Source: Streptomyces sp. R41
GTDB taxonomy: Bacteria > Actinomycetota > Actinomycetes > Streptomycetales > Streptomycetaceae
Length of the DNA: 64,000 bases
Reading direction: 5' to 3'
Assembly: GCF_041053055.1 (NCBI RefSeq)
Contig: NZ_CP163443.1
Location: 7,051,001-7,115,000, forward strand
The notes below the pieces were generated by a model. It did not search any database. It saw nothing but the letters and a program-made list of their open reading frames with translations, and was not told the DNA's origin. Below are positions 1 to 9,302 of the stretch, in pieces; position 1 is the first letter of the stretch, and every line of letters starts with the position of its first letter. The translations under genes and the position numbers were made by a program.

Positions 1-1493
1 TGCTGCGCGGCGCCACCGAGCACGAACTGCCCGCGGGCGCCGACCCGGAGCTGTGGGCCGAGTACGCCAACTGTGTGCTGCGGCTGTGGGAGGTGCAGGG
101 CGGCGCCGAGCTGCTGCGCGAGGCGGAGACGGCCGCCGAACGGGCTGTCGCGCACCCGCGCGCGCTGCGCGAACGGGCCGTGCTGGCACGGGTGTTGCAC
201 GCCGCCGCCATCGACCGCAGGCGCCGCGGCGACCGGCGTGGCGCACTTGATCTGCTGCAACGCGCCGACCGCGAGTACGCGGTGGCCTGTGCCGCGCCCG
301 ACCTGGAAGCCGGGGAAGCCCTGCGGCTCACCCTGGAGCGGGTGCGCGCGCTGGAGACCCAGTGGCGCCTCGGCGGCGACAGCGCGCTGCTCCAGGGCGC
401 GGTCGGCATGCTGGAGGCGTTCGCCGACGCCTGGCCCGACCGGCGCCACCGCCCGCCCGAACTCCCGCTGGCCCACGGCCGCGTCCTGCTGCGCCTGTCC
501 GGCGCCACCGCCGACCACGAACAGGCGCGGCTGTACGCGGAACAGGGCGCCCACTCCTTGCGCGCCGCCCTGGAACCCGGCCCCGAGCCCGGGCTCCCCG
601 TCGCCGGTGAACCGTCCCGCGTCCGCGTCCTCCTCGACCTCGTCGACGCGATCCTGAAGTCGGGCGGCGCGCTGGACGACGCCCAGGCGCACGTCGACGA
701 GGCGCTGGGCCTGACCCGTGAACAGGGCCTGCGTGCGGCGCTGTTGGTGCGCGCGGGGCGCATCAAGGCCGCGCGGTACGCCGAGTCGGGCGACCCGCGT
801 GAACTCCAGGACGCCGCCGAACGCTTCGAGCAGGCTTCCCGGGGTGTGCCGCGGGACGCCCCCGCGCACGCCGACGTCCTCGCCGAGTGGGGCGAAGTGC
901 TGTTGCGCCGGGCGGTGCCGGCCAACGGCACCGGTACGCGCGAGTCGCTGTCCCAGGCCATCCGCGTGCTGCGCGACTGCCGTACCGAAACCCCCGCGGG
1001 CAGCGGGGAGCTCGCATACCGCCTGCTCCTGCTCGGCCGCGCCCTGATGCTGCGCCACCGGGCCCGGGGCGACCGCGTGGATCTGCGCGAGGCCGAGCAC
1101 CTCTTCGGGCTCGCGGCGCTGGAGGCCGGTGAACCGCTGACGGCCGCGCGCTGCTGGCTGGAGCTCGGCCAGGCGCAGTTCGAGGCGTACCAGAGCCTGG
1201 GCCGGCCCGCGCGGCTGGACGAGGCGGTCGACGCCTTCCGCGCCGCGGCCGAGTCGGCGCGTGACGCCGAGGCGGAGGCGGAGACGGACCGCCGCCGCGA
1301 GGAGGCCGTGGAGCTGGGTGCGCGGGCGCATCACTGGCGGGGTATGTCCTACGAGGCGGCGGCGCGCCCGCGTGCCGCACGCGAGGCCTACCGGGCCGCC
1401 CGGGCCGAGTGGTCGAGGCTGCCGGACGGCGCCGTCGGCATGGGCGAGCCGACGGCCCGGCAGACGGCACAGCGGCTGGCCGAGCTGGAGTGA
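1..1493 (+). CDS. TPR-like helical protein, 5' end outside window (partial)
   Basis: The reading frame is open from base 3, so the true start lies upstream and about 496 C-terminal residues are visible. The protein is all-helical, rich in Ala, Arg and Glu, with repeated helix pairs typical of degenerate tetratricopeptide repeats (for example around residues with RGALDLLQRADREY and REAEHLFGLAALEAG). No catalytic motif or membrane segment is visible. It ends 89 bp before the RiPP precursor gene on the same strand, a position where FxSxx-COOH loci commonly carry a TPR or SAV_2336-type protein, so a scaffold or regulatory role in that system is inferred. The missing N-terminus could hold an additional domain. 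Confidence 0.75.
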   Translation, partial: LRGATEHELPAGADPELWAEYANCVLRLWEVQGGAELLREAETAAERAVAHPRALRERAVLARVLHAAAIDRRRRGDRRGALDLLQRADREYAVACAAPDLEAGEALRLTLERVRALETQWRLGGDSALLQGAVGMLEAFADAWPDRRHRPPELPLAHGRVLLRLSGATADHEQARLYAEQGAHSLRAALEPGPEPGLPVAGEPSRVRVLLDLVDAILKSGGALDDAQAHVDEALGLTREQGLRAALLVRAGRIKAARYAESGDPRELQDAAERFEQASRGVPRDAPAHADVLAEWGEVLLRRAVPANGTGTRESLSQAIRVLRDCRTETPAGSGELAYRLLLLGRALMLRHRARGDRVDLREAEHLFGLAALEAGEPLTAARCWLELGQAQFEAYQSLGRPARLDEAVDAFRAAAESARDAEAEAETDRRREEAVELGARAHHWRGMSYEAAARPRAAREAYRAARAEWSRLPDGAVGMGEPTARQTAQRLAELE

Positions 1494-1546
1494 GGGAGCG
1501 CCTGCCCGGCGACCGCCGGGGCGGGGTGAGGGAGCGCCTGCCCGGC
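1490..1546 (+). repeat. 21-bp direct repeat upstream of fxsA
   Basis: An identical 21-base sequence occurs at 1490-1510 and 1526-1546, a 36-bp period. The first copy overlaps the stop codon of the TPR gene and the second lies 36 bp before the precursor start codon. It looks like a small local duplication that lengthened the spacer. No function is evident. Confidence 0.6.
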
Positions 1547-1582
1547 TGGTGCCGGAGCGGAGTGAGGGAAAAGGGGGAGGAC

Positions 1583-1795
1583 ATGGGTGCACGGGACGAC
1601 GCACCGGATTCCGACGTCGCCGCGGAGCGGCTGCGGGATCTGCCGGATCCACGGGATCTGCCGGATCTGCTGGAGCTGGACCTCGCGGACCTCAGGACGA
1701 TTCAACACCCGGTGCTGACCGAGGTGTTGGAGGAGCTGACGGAACGGGCCGGGCAGCCGAGCGAGATGCTCTGGGGGTTCAACAACGCCTTCTGA
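1583..1795 (+). CDS. fxsA: FxSxx-COOH-type RiPP precursor peptide
   Basis: A 70-residue peptide starting at ATG 1583 behind a purine-rich ribosome site (GGGGGAGG, 1573-1580). It has a charged N-terminal leader with repeated DLPD motifs, then a central stretch (LADLRTIQHPVLTEVLEEL) that matches the conserved leader region of FxSxx-COOH precursors as I know them, and a short C-terminus ending MLWGFNNAF. The family is named for a C-terminal F-x-S-x-x; here the serine position is Asn (F-N-N-A-F). In this family a radical SAM enzyme installs a cyclophane link on C-terminal aromatic residues, and Trp64, Phe66 and Phe70 are candidate sites by inference. The maturase gene lies 211 bp downstream. Confidence 0.85.
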   Translation: MGARDDAPDSDVAAERLRDLPDPRDLPDLLELDLADLRTIQHPVLTEVLEELTERAGQPSEMLWGFNNAF

Positions 1796-2006
1796 GGGAC
1801 GATCTGAGGGACAAGGTGAACGTGAAAACGGTCAATCTGCCTTCATAAGGCGTCAGTTCCGGTCCGCCCTATGGTTGAACCGGACAAGTTCGATCGTGCC
1901 GCGTTTGCGTCCGGCCCCCGCCAGGGAATGCCGCCCCGTACGGGCAGGGGGCCGTGACGCGGACCGTACCGTGGGATCGCGGGCCGTAGAGCATGGGGGT
2001 GCCGGA

Positions 2007-3209
2007 GTGTCTGACGAGGTGACCTCCGCGACCTCGAGCGCAGTCCGTGCACCCGAACCGCCGTTCCCCTTCCGGCAGTTCATCGTCAAGGCGCACGGCC
2101 GCTGCAACCTCGCCTGCCGCTACTGCTATCTCTACGAGGGCCCCGACCGCACTTGGCGCGCCCGCCCCGCCGCCGCGCCGCCCGACGTGCTGGCCCGGAC
2201 CGCGCTGCGGATCGGCGAGCACGCGGGCGCCCATGGCATGACGGCGCTCTCCCTCGTCCTGCACGGCGGCGAGCCGCTGCTCGCGGGCGTGGACACGCTC
2301 GCCCGCTTCACCGATCTCGTACGCGACCGGGTCCCGGACTCCTGCACCGTGCACGCCACCGTCCAGACCAACGCCACCCTGCTCACCGAGCGGCGGCTCG
2401 CCGTGCTGGCCGGGCACGGCATCCGTGTCGGCATCAGCCTCGACGGCGGCCTGCCCGCGCACAACACGCTGCGCACCGACCGCGCGGGGCGCCCGTCCTG
2501 GCCCGCCGCCTCGCGCGGCGCCCGCCTGATCGCCGACCGCTTCCCCGAGGCGTACGCCGGGATCCTCACGGTCGTGGACCCCACGACGGACCCGGTCGAG
2601 CTGTACGAGTCCGTCCTCGCCCTGCGGCCACCGGCCCTCGATCTGCTGCTGCCGCACGGCAACTGGTCGGCCCCGCCGCCGCATTGGGACGGCGCCGATG
2701 TCCCGTACGGGGACTGGCTGTGCGCTGTCTTCGACCGCTGGTGGGGGGCGGGGCGGAGGGAGACGCGGGTGCGGCTCTTCGAGGAGTGCCTGGCGCTGCT
2801 GTTCGGGCTGCCCGCCGCCACCGAATCGCTGGGGCTGGCCCCGTTCGACGCCGTCGTCGTCGAGACGGACGGGGCGATCGAGCAGGTCGACTCCCTGAAG
2901 TCCTGTTACGAGGGGGCGGCGGAGACCGGCCTCGACGTCTTCCGGCACAGCTTCGACGAGGCCCTCGGCCACCCCGGTGTCGCGGCCCGGCAGACGGGCG
3001 CCGCCTCGCTGGCCGCGCGCTGCCGTTCCTGCCCGCTTCTTTCCGTCTGCGGCGGCGGCCACTACGCCCACCGCTACCGGGCCGGACACGGCTTCAGCAA
3101 CCCCTCCGTCTACTGCGCCGACCTCCAGCGCTTCATCCGCCATGTGGCGGGACGGCTCGCCGGAGCCGCCGCGCCCGTCACCGCCTCTCTCGAAGGAGGC
3201 ATCCAGTGA
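2007..3209 (+). CDS. fxsB: FxsB-family radical SAM/SPASM peptide maturase
   Basis: About 400 residues from GTG 2007 (MSDEVTS); frames upstream of this are open but lack a better ribosome site. The radical SAM cluster motif is Cys33-x3-Cys37-x2-Cys40, followed by the GGEPLL glycine-rich SAM-binding strand. The C-terminal SPASM region has the spaced cysteines SCYEG, CRSC and VCGGG plus a late YCADL, which would hold auxiliary 4Fe-4S clusters. This length and domain order match FxsB maturases, which form cyclophane crosslinks on the FxsA precursor. The stop overlaps the start of the next gene (GTGA), so the two are translationally coupled. Confidence 0.92.
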   Translation: MSDEVTSATSSAVRAPEPPFPFRQFIVKAHGRCNLACRYCYLYEGPDRTWRARPAAAPPDVLARTALRIGEHAGAHGMTALSLVLHGGEPLLAGVDTLARFTDLVRDRVPDSCTVHATVQTNATLLTERRLAVLAGHGIRVGISLDGGLPAHNTLRTDRAGRPSWPAASRGARLIADRFPEAYAGILTVVDPTTDPVELYESVLALRPPALDLLLPHGNWSAPPPHWDGADVPYGDWLCAVFDRWWGAGRRETRVRLFEECLALLFGLPAATESLGLAPFDAVVVETDGAIEQVDSLKSCYEGAAETGLDVFRHSFDEALGHPGVAARQTGAASLAARCRSCPLLSVCGGGHYAHRYRAGHGFSNPSVYCADLQRFIRHVAGRLAGAAAPVTASLEGGIQ

Positions 3210-5005
3210 TCCTGCCGGTGGTCCCGGACCGGGCCCTGACCGAACTCGGCCGCACCGAAGGCGGCCCCGAGACCCTGGGCCTGCTCGTACGCGACCAGTA
3301 CACGCGCAGGTTGCTGCTGCTTCGCGCGGTGCTCGACGCCGTGGAGGCGGCCGACCCCGGGGTCTGCTCCGCCGACGCCCGGGCGCGGCTGCGGGAGGAC
3401 TGGGGACTGCTGGAGGAGGCGGACCGGATGAAGCCGCCTGTCCGGCCGGACGGTTGGGGGTATGAGATCGGTCCGGGCACCGTGGGCGCGAGCGGCGCCG
3501 GCTCCTGGACCGGCGCGGCAGTGCGGGCGCCCGTCGATCGCACCGGTGCCGGCCCGGCGTCGGCCGCGTACGGGCAGGTGGAGGAAGCGGCGCCCTGGGG
3601 TGGCCCCCGTGTCGCTCCGGGTCAGGGTGTGTACACGGACCCGGACGGGCCGTGGGTGTACCCGCACGTCGAGGCGGGGGCCTCTAACGGTGATTCCCAC
3701 GTCGGCCCGGCGTCAGTGGCGTACGGAGCCGTCGAGGCGCCGGTGTCCGAGGGCGGCGCCCATGTCGGCCAGGCGTCCACGACGGGGAGCGAGCGCGCCC
3801 TCGCCGGAGTCGCGCTCTCACCGGTCCGTACCCAGCTCCTGCACCCCTTCGTCGGACCGTGGGCCCGGTACTGTCTGCGCGGGCTCGGCGCGGGGGCCGG
3901 GCCGAGAGCCGGGCGGGACGCGCGCGAACTCAGCCGCGATCTGGCCTACTTCGGGGCGCTCGCCGCAGTCGTCGCCGCCCGTGCGGGGCTGTCCTACGCG
4001 GTGCGGCTGACCGCGCGCGACGGCGTGCTGACCCTGCCCTCCCTCGGCGCACTGCGCACGGCCACGTCCGGAGACGTCCCGGTCGACGTCGTGCACCGCC
4101 GGGGGAGTCTGACCTTGCGCCGCCGCGGCGAGAAGGACATCGTCGTGCGCTTGCAGAGCGGCGGCTTCGGCGCCTGGTCCGAGGCCGCCGCGTGGACACC
4201 CGCCTACGCGCTGCCCGGTCTGCTGCCCGGCTCGGACCCCGTACCCCTGGACGACCTCGATCCGTACCGCACCGCGCGCGGTGGCCCCCATCACCGCGAG
4301 CTCAGCGGACCGGTCACCCTCGACGACACGGAGCGCAAGCGCTGGCTGCAGTCCTGGTCGGGCATCGCGTCCGTGCTCCGGCTCGGCGGCGAGCACCGCG
4401 TCACGGAGGCCGTCGCCCTGCTGCGCTGCCTGGTCCCGCTGTCCGCGCCGCCCGGCTCGACGGCCGGCGGCCGGACCACCGGCAGCTGCAGCGGCACCCG
4501 GCGTGAGGCCTTCGGCGCGCTCCTCAGCAGCACCCCGCCCACACCCATGACCTTCGCGGCCACGCTGGTGCACGAGCTGCAGCACACCAAACTGGCGGCA
4601 CTCAGCGACATGCTGACGCTTCACCACGCCGGTACGCAGGCACGTTACTTCGCGCCCTGGCGACCCGATCCGCGCCCGTACGACGGCCTGTTGCAGGGCA
4701 CGTACTCCCACCTCGCGCTGGCGGAGTTCTTCCAGCGCACCGCGCTCGTCACCACCCACCCGGCCCACCGGGACGCGGCCTGGGCCCAGCACGCCCGTTA
4801 CCGGGAGCAGGTCGGGGCCGTGCTGCCGACCCTCGTCGGATCGGGGGACCTCACCGCGCAGGGGCGCCGATTCGTCGACCAGATGATCGCGGTCTACGAA
4901 CGGCTCGCAGAGCATCCCGCGCCGCGCGGGCAGACGGCGCGCGCGGAGGCGTACATACGGGCGGCCCGCGCGCTGTGGACGCAGCGCCACGCGCCGGGCG
5001 AATGA
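3206..5005 (+). CDS. HExxH-motif peptide hydroxylase-type protein of the fxs locus
   Basis: 599 residues from GTG 3206, with a strong ribosome site (GAAGGAGG, 3192-3199) inside the end of fxsB. The C-terminal half carries HELQH at residues 456-460, the hallmark of the family named aKG-HExxH-type peptide beta-hydroxylases, in which the two His and a downstream acid bind iron and alpha-ketoglutarate is co-substrate. It should therefore hydroxylate the FxsA-derived peptide, an inference from family and position. Residues about 95-205 are a Gly/Ala/Pro-rich insertion with a degenerate repeat (GPAS-x-AYG at residues 116 and 167) and look unstructured. No signal peptide. A protease is a less likely alternative reading of HExxH. 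Confidence 0.82.
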   Translation: MILPVVPDRALTELGRTEGGPETLGLLVRDQYTRRLLLLRAVLDAVEAADPGVCSADARARLREDWGLLEEADRMKPPVRPDGWGYEIGPGTVGASGAGSWTGAAVRAPVDRTGAGPASAAYGQVEEAAPWGGPRVAPGQGVYTDPDGPWVYPHVEAGASNGDSHVGPASVAYGAVEAPVSEGGAHVGQASTTGSERALAGVALSPVRTQLLHPFVGPWARYCLRGLGAGAGPRAGRDARELSRDLAYFGALAAVVAARAGLSYAVRLTARDGVLTLPSLGALRTATSGDVPVDVVHRRGSLTLRRRGEKDIVVRLQSGGFGAWSEAAAWTPAYALPGLLPGSDPVPLDDLDPYRTARGGPHHRELSGPVTLDDTERKRWLQSWSGIASVLRLGGEHRVTEAVALLRCLVPLSAPPGSTAGGRTTGSCSGTRREAFGALLSSTPPTPMTFAATLVHELQHTKLAALSDMLTLHHAGTQARYFAPWRPDPRPYDGLLQGTYSHLALAEFFQRTALVTTHPAHRDAAWAQHARYREQVGAVLPTLVGSGDLTAQGRRFVDQMIAVYERLAEHPAPRGQTARAEAYIRAARALWTQRHAPGE

Positions 5006-5259
5006 GCCGGGAGCCGGGGCGAACCAGCCGCGCGCGGTGCGCGCCGGACCCGGCGTCCACCCACCGAACGCGCCGCGCCACCGGCTCGATTGAGCCATCC
5101 TCGCCGAAAGCCGCGGGTTCCCGGACGCGGGACGATCAGTGCGCCAAGATCGTCGCTTGAAAGGATGGAAAGGAACCGTGAAGCAAGCGACTGGTAGCCG
5201 TCAGTGCCTATCGCCGGACCTCGCAGCGGTTCTAAAATCTCGCGCGGGGAGGCCGCTGC
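5006..5259. other. Intergenic spacer between the HExxH gene and fxsT
   Basis: 254 bases without a supported gene. It probably holds a promoter for fxsT, because the ribosome site CGGGGAGG (5245-5252) belongs to that gene. A locally less GC-rich stretch near 5140-5240 is the best place for it. No clear terminator hairpin was seen. Confidence 0.4.
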
Positions 5260-8200
5260 ATGTCTGGAGCTCGTACGCCGGTCGGGCCAACCGAGAGGGG
5301 GGCCGCGAAGCAGACCGTCACGATCAGCTTCGCCGGTTTCAACCGGGCCTGGGCGGCCTGGATCGGGGACCGTCTGGAGCGGCGTGGCCATCGCGTCGTG
5401 TACCAGCGCTGGGATTCCCCGGCCGAAGTACCGCTCGTGGACCTGCTGCGCGACCTGTCGCTCGCCCAGGGCCGGATTCTGATCATCGTCAGTGAGTGGT
5501 ACTTCCAGCTGGGCCCGCGCACCCACGACGAGTGGAACACCGCGCTGCGCGAGGTCGTCGCCCCCGACCCGAGCCGTTTCGCGGCCGTCTCCGTCACCAC
5601 CAGCCCGGTGCCGACCGCAGCCGCCGTACTCGGCGCGGTCGAGCTCAACAACATGGGTGCCGACGAGGCCGAGCGCCGCGTCCTGGACCGCCTCGACCTG
5701 CCCGCCGACCCCCTGCCGGAGTCCCTCGAGGGCGCCCGCCGGGGCCCGCGCTTCCCTGCGGCCATGCCCGAGGTCTGGGGCGGCGTACCCCGCCGCAACA
5801 CCCGCTTCACCGGCCGTGAACCGCTGCTGAACGACGCCTACCACCTCCTCCAGGGCGCCGAGGCGGGGGCCGCCGTGGTCACCCTGCACGGCATGTCGGG
5901 CGTGGGCAAGACGCAGCTCGCGGCGGAGTACGTGTACCGCTTCGGCTCCGAGTACGACGTGGTGTGGTGGGTCAACGCCGAGAAACGGGTCACCTACCGG
6001 CGCCGACTGGCCGAACTGGCACCGCAGTTGGGGTTGTCGACGGGTGCCGAGTACGGCGAGCGGCTGCGCGCCGTGCGGGACTCGTTGCGCCGCGGCGACC
6101 CGTACGCACGCTGGCTGCTGATCCTGGACGGCGCCGACGAGCCGGACCAGATCTACGACCTCGTTCCCAATGGCCCCGGCCACGTCCTGATCACCTCGCG
6201 CAACCCCGAGTGGAGCGAGCACAACAGCAAGCTGCTGGAGGTGCCGGTCTACGGCCGTGACGAGTCGGTCGCCTTCATCCGCCGCCGGGCGCCCCGCCTC
6301 AGCGAGCCCGAGGCCGACCAGCTCGCCGAGGCGCTGGAGGACCTGCCCCTCCTGCTCGACCAGACAGCGGGCTGGCTCAACGACTCGGACCTCTCCGTCC
6401 AGGAGTACATCGCCCTCCTGGAGGGCGGCATCGACCAGGACGTCGTCAAGATCTCCGCCGACTTCCCGGTCGCCTTCCAGACCGCCTGGTCGATACTGCT
6501 GAACAAGCTCCGCGACACCGTCCCGGAGTCCGTCGACCTGCTCCGCCTGTGCACCTTCTTCGCGCCGGGCTTCATCCCGGTACGCCTCCTGAAGGAGATG
6601 CCGCACGACGAGCTGCCCGAACAGATCGCCGGTCTCCTCAACGACCCGCTCCTGTGGAACAAGGCGATCAACCAGCTCCGCCAGTACTCCGTCGTCCGCC
6701 TGGAGTCCCACGAGGCGGCCACCGACGACGCCGCGTCCTCCGGCGAGTCCCTGTATCTGCACCGGATGGTCCACCAGATCGTCCACAAGGACATGCCGGA
6801 CGAGGACCGGCGGGAGTTCATCGATGTGGTGCGGCGGGCGCTGGCGGCGGCGGATCCGCGGCGGCCCACGGACACCCGGCTGTGGCCCGGATACGCGGAG
6901 ATCGTCCCGCACCTGAAGTACGCGGACGTGTTGAAGAGCAAGGATCCGGCGGTGCAGACGCTGGTCTTCAACTGCCTTCGGTACATGTACATTTCGGGCG
7001 AGTACCGCGCGGGCATCAAACTCGGCGAACGCGCCCTGAAGGCTTGGCGGACGCTGCTCGGCGAGAACCATCCGAGGATCTGGGAACTGACGCACCACTA
7101 CGCCAATCTGCTGCGCGCAGTCGGCGACTACCAGCGCACCGAGACGATCGAGCGTGCCGCCGTCGAACATCTGCGTGAACAGCGGGGAGAGCAGGACCTG
7201 GACCACCTGCGCGCGGTCAGCGGTCTCGGCGCGGACCTGCGCGGTCTCGCCCGCTACGACGAGGCGCTGGAACTCTCCCGGCGGCTCGTGCTGACGTACC
7301 GCGACCTCCTGGGCGAACAGGACTCGCGGACCCTCGGGGCCCAGAACAACCTGGCGGTGTCGCTGCGGCTGCTCGGCCGCTACGACGAGGCGCTGAACAT
7401 CGACCGGCGGACGCTGGAGGCACGCAGGCTGTTGCTGCGGGCACGGCATCCGTGGGCGCTGAGTTCCGAGTGGTCCTACGCGACGGACCTGCGCCTCCTC
7501 GGCCGTTACACCGAGGCCGAGTCGATCCAGGCCAAGAACGTGCGTGAGTACCGTCTCGTCATGGGGCCCGACGCACCGCCGACCCTGGAGGCCGAACACA
7601 ATCTTGCCCTGTGCCACTACCGCAGCGGAGACCGCGCCGCGGCGGGCGCGCTGCTCACCCGCGTGCTGGAACGCTGCGAGCGCGTGCTGGGCGAGGCGGA
7701 TCCGCAGACACTGAGGTTCGCTGCCACCACGAGCTGTTTCGTGCGCGAACACGGCGACATCGACCAGGGGCGGGAACTCGGCGAGTCCGTCGTCGCCCGC
7801 TACGAAGTGATGCTCGCCGAGGGCCATCCCTACATCGCAGGGGTCCGTGCCAACCACGCCCTGGTGCTGCGCAGCGTCGGCGAGCGGGACCATTCCCATG
7901 TCCTCATCGAACAGTCGCTGGCCGACATGACCGCGGCGGTCGGCGAGAACCACCCTTGGACCCTGGGCTGCGCCATCAACGCCGCCGCCCTGCGCAACCT
8001 CGTCGGTGACCCCGAGGGAGCCGCCGCGCTCAGCCAGCAGGCGGTCACCCGGGCCAGTGAGGCACTCGGCCGCACCCACCCGCTGACCCTTTCCGCCCGC
8101 ATCGCCCTCGCCGCCGATCTGCGCGGCCTGAGAGACCGCCAACAGGCCGAGAAGATCGAGCAGGAGGCCCTCTCCGACCTGGCCGCCACCCTGGGCGCCC

Positions 8201-8271
8201 AGCACGTCCACACCATCTCGGCCCGTTCCCGCAACCGGCCCTACTGGGACTTCGAACCTCTGTCGACCTGA
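5260..8271 (+). CDS. fxsT: FxSxx-COOH system TIR/NB-ARC/TPR protein FxsT
   Basis: 1003 residues from ATG 5260. Residues about 18-140 form a TIR-like fold (VTISFAGFNRAWAAW, then RILIIVSEWYF), followed by an NB-ARC-type ATPase with a P-loop at residues 211-218 (GMSGVGKT), a Walker B strand (WLLILDGAD) and a sensor-like strand (HVLITSRN). From about residue 560 to the end there are many TPR units with the recurring pattern LGExHPxTL. This is the standard architecture of the FxSxx-COOH system tetratricopeptide protein. The fold resembles NLR-like signalling or defence proteins, so a sensing role tied to the modified peptide is plausible but unproven. The C-terminus ends NRPYWDFEPLST and is echoed by the relic just downstream. 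Confidence 0.9.
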   Translation: MSGARTPVGPTERGAAKQTVTISFAGFNRAWAAWIGDRLERRGHRVVYQRWDSPAEVPLVDLLRDLSLAQGRILIIVSEWYFQLGPRTHDEWNTALREVVAPDPSRFAAVSVTTSPVPTAAAVLGAVELNNMGADEAERRVLDRLDLPADPLPESLEGARRGPRFPAAMPEVWGGVPRRNTRFTGREPLLNDAYHLLQGAEAGAAVVTLHGMSGVGKTQLAAEYVYRFGSEYDVVWWVNAEKRVTYRRRLAELAPQLGLSTGAEYGERLRAVRDSLRRGDPYARWLLILDGADEPDQIYDLVPNGPGHVLITSRNPEWSEHNSKLLEVPVYGRDESVAFIRRRAPRLSEPEADQLAEALEDLPLLLDQTAGWLNDSDLSVQEYIALLEGGIDQDVVKISADFPVAFQTAWSILLNKLRDTVPESVDLLRLCTFFAPGFIPVRLLKEMPHDELPEQIAGLLNDPLLWNKAINQLRQYSVVRLESHEAATDDAASSGESLYLHRMVHQIVHKDMPDEDRREFIDVVRRALAAADPRRPTDTRLWPGYAEIVPHLKYADVLKSKDPAVQTLVFNCLRYMYISGEYRAGIKLGERALKAWRTLLGENHPRIWELTHHYANLLRAVGDYQRTETIERAAVEHLREQRGEQDLDHLRAVSGLGADLRGLARYDEALELSRRLVLTYRDLLGEQDSRTLGAQNNLAVSLRLLGRYDEALNIDRRTLEARRLLLRARHPWALSSEWSYATDLRLLGRYTEAESIQAKNVREYRLVMGPDAPPTLEAEHNLALCHYRSGDRAAAGALLTRVLERCERVLGEADPQTLRFAATTSCFVREHGDIDQGRELGESVVARYEVMLAEGHPYIAGVRANHALVLRSVGERDHSHVLIEQSLADMTAAVGENHPWTLGCAINAAALRNLVGDPEGAAALSQQAVTRASEALGRTHPLTLSARIALAADLRGLRDRQQAEKIEQEALSDLAATLGAQHVHTISARSRNRPYWDFEPLST

Positions 8272-8362
8272 CCTGAGACGCTCGCCCCGGTGCGCATAAC
8301 CCCCCGCGCGCCGGGGAATGACCAAGTTCGCTCTCAACAGCCGTGCAATACAAGAGAGTTGA

Positions 8363-9211
8363 ATCAGGGGGACGCGTGGTGATCTTAGTGGGGCCTGTCC
8401 CGGCGGGCGCGGACGGACCGATCTGCGCCTGCTCGGCCACCCGCGGGATGCCGCCTCGATCCAGACCGCCGGCGCGGAACGCCACCGCGCGCAGCTCGGC
8501 GCCGACCACCCCCAGACCCTGCATGCCGAGTACAACCTGGCCCTGTGCCGATATCAGGCCGGAGAGTTCGAGAAGGCATGGACCCTGTTTGCCTCGGTCC
8601 TGGAACGCGGGGAGAGGGTTGTCGGCGAGGACGACCCACTGAGCCTGATGTTCGCCGTTTCCTACAGCTGCCTCGCTCGGGAGTACGAGGTCCTCGACCG
8701 GGCGCGGGAGATCGGCGAGCCGATCGTCGCCCGCTACGAGCGGATGCTCGGGCCCGCCCATCCATACGTCGCCGGCGTCCACGCCAACCAGGCCCTGATC
8801 CTGCGTGCCGTCGGCGCACGGGAAGAGTCCCGCTTCCTCGCCGACCGAGCACGTACCGAGATGGAGCGGGCAGTGGGGCCCGACCACCCCTGGGCGCTCG
8901 GCTGTGCCCTCAATGCCTCCGCTGCGGCTGCCCTCGCCGGTGATCGCGAGACTGCCCTCGCGATGAGCCTTGACATCGCGGCCAGGACCGAGGCCGACGA
9001 CGTCCTCGGGGCCGCACACCCCTTGACCCTGTCCGCCCGTATCGCCCTTGCCGCCGACCTGCGGTCCACTGGCGACCGTAGGGAGGCCGAGCGGCTGGAA
9101 GAAGTCGCCCTCGACGACCTGGCAGCGACCCTCGGCCACGACCACCCCGGCACCCGGGCCGCCCGAAACCGCGAGCGCCCGTTCTGGGACTTCGAACCCC
9201 TGACCACATGA
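8363..9211 (+). pseudogene. 5'-truncated second copy of fxsT (TPR C-terminus only)
   Basis: The frame ending at 9211 encodes a protein colinear with the last 262 residues of FxsT: TDLRLLG (8417 onward) pairs with FxsT residue 742, and the ends are WDFEPLTT versus WDFEPLST. The frame is closed by a stop at 8360-8362 and has no ATG or GTG in frame before codon ATG 8648, which lies inside the homologous part. TIR, ATPase and most TPR domains are missing. The remaining frame is clean, with no internal stop, so loss looks recent, or a shorter protein could still be made from 8648 (187 residues). It probably remains from a tandem duplication or from a second fxs locus. Confidence 0.8.
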
Positions 9212-9225
9212 ACTGCACACGCCGA

Positions 9226-9257
9226 AGGCCCGGCCCCCTCAAAAGGGAACCGGGCCT
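9226..9257. terminator. Hairpin between fxsT relic and kgd
   Basis: An 8-bp perfect GC stem (AGGCCCGG / CCGGGCCT) closes a loop that contains a further short pairing around AAAA. It lies between two convergent genes, as expected for a bidirectional terminator. It has no U-tract, which is usual in this group. Confidence 0.6.
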
Positions 9258-9302
9258 CCGCCGCCGTACGGGAAACGCTGTACGTGACCGGTGTGCCGAG
9301 AC

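Noticed and set aside
4894..8535. Very long open frame antisense to fxsT
   Set aside because: High GC makes third-position stops rare on the opposite strand. The translated sequence is low-complexity Gly/Arg/Asp-rich with no family match, while the sense strand has clear domains.
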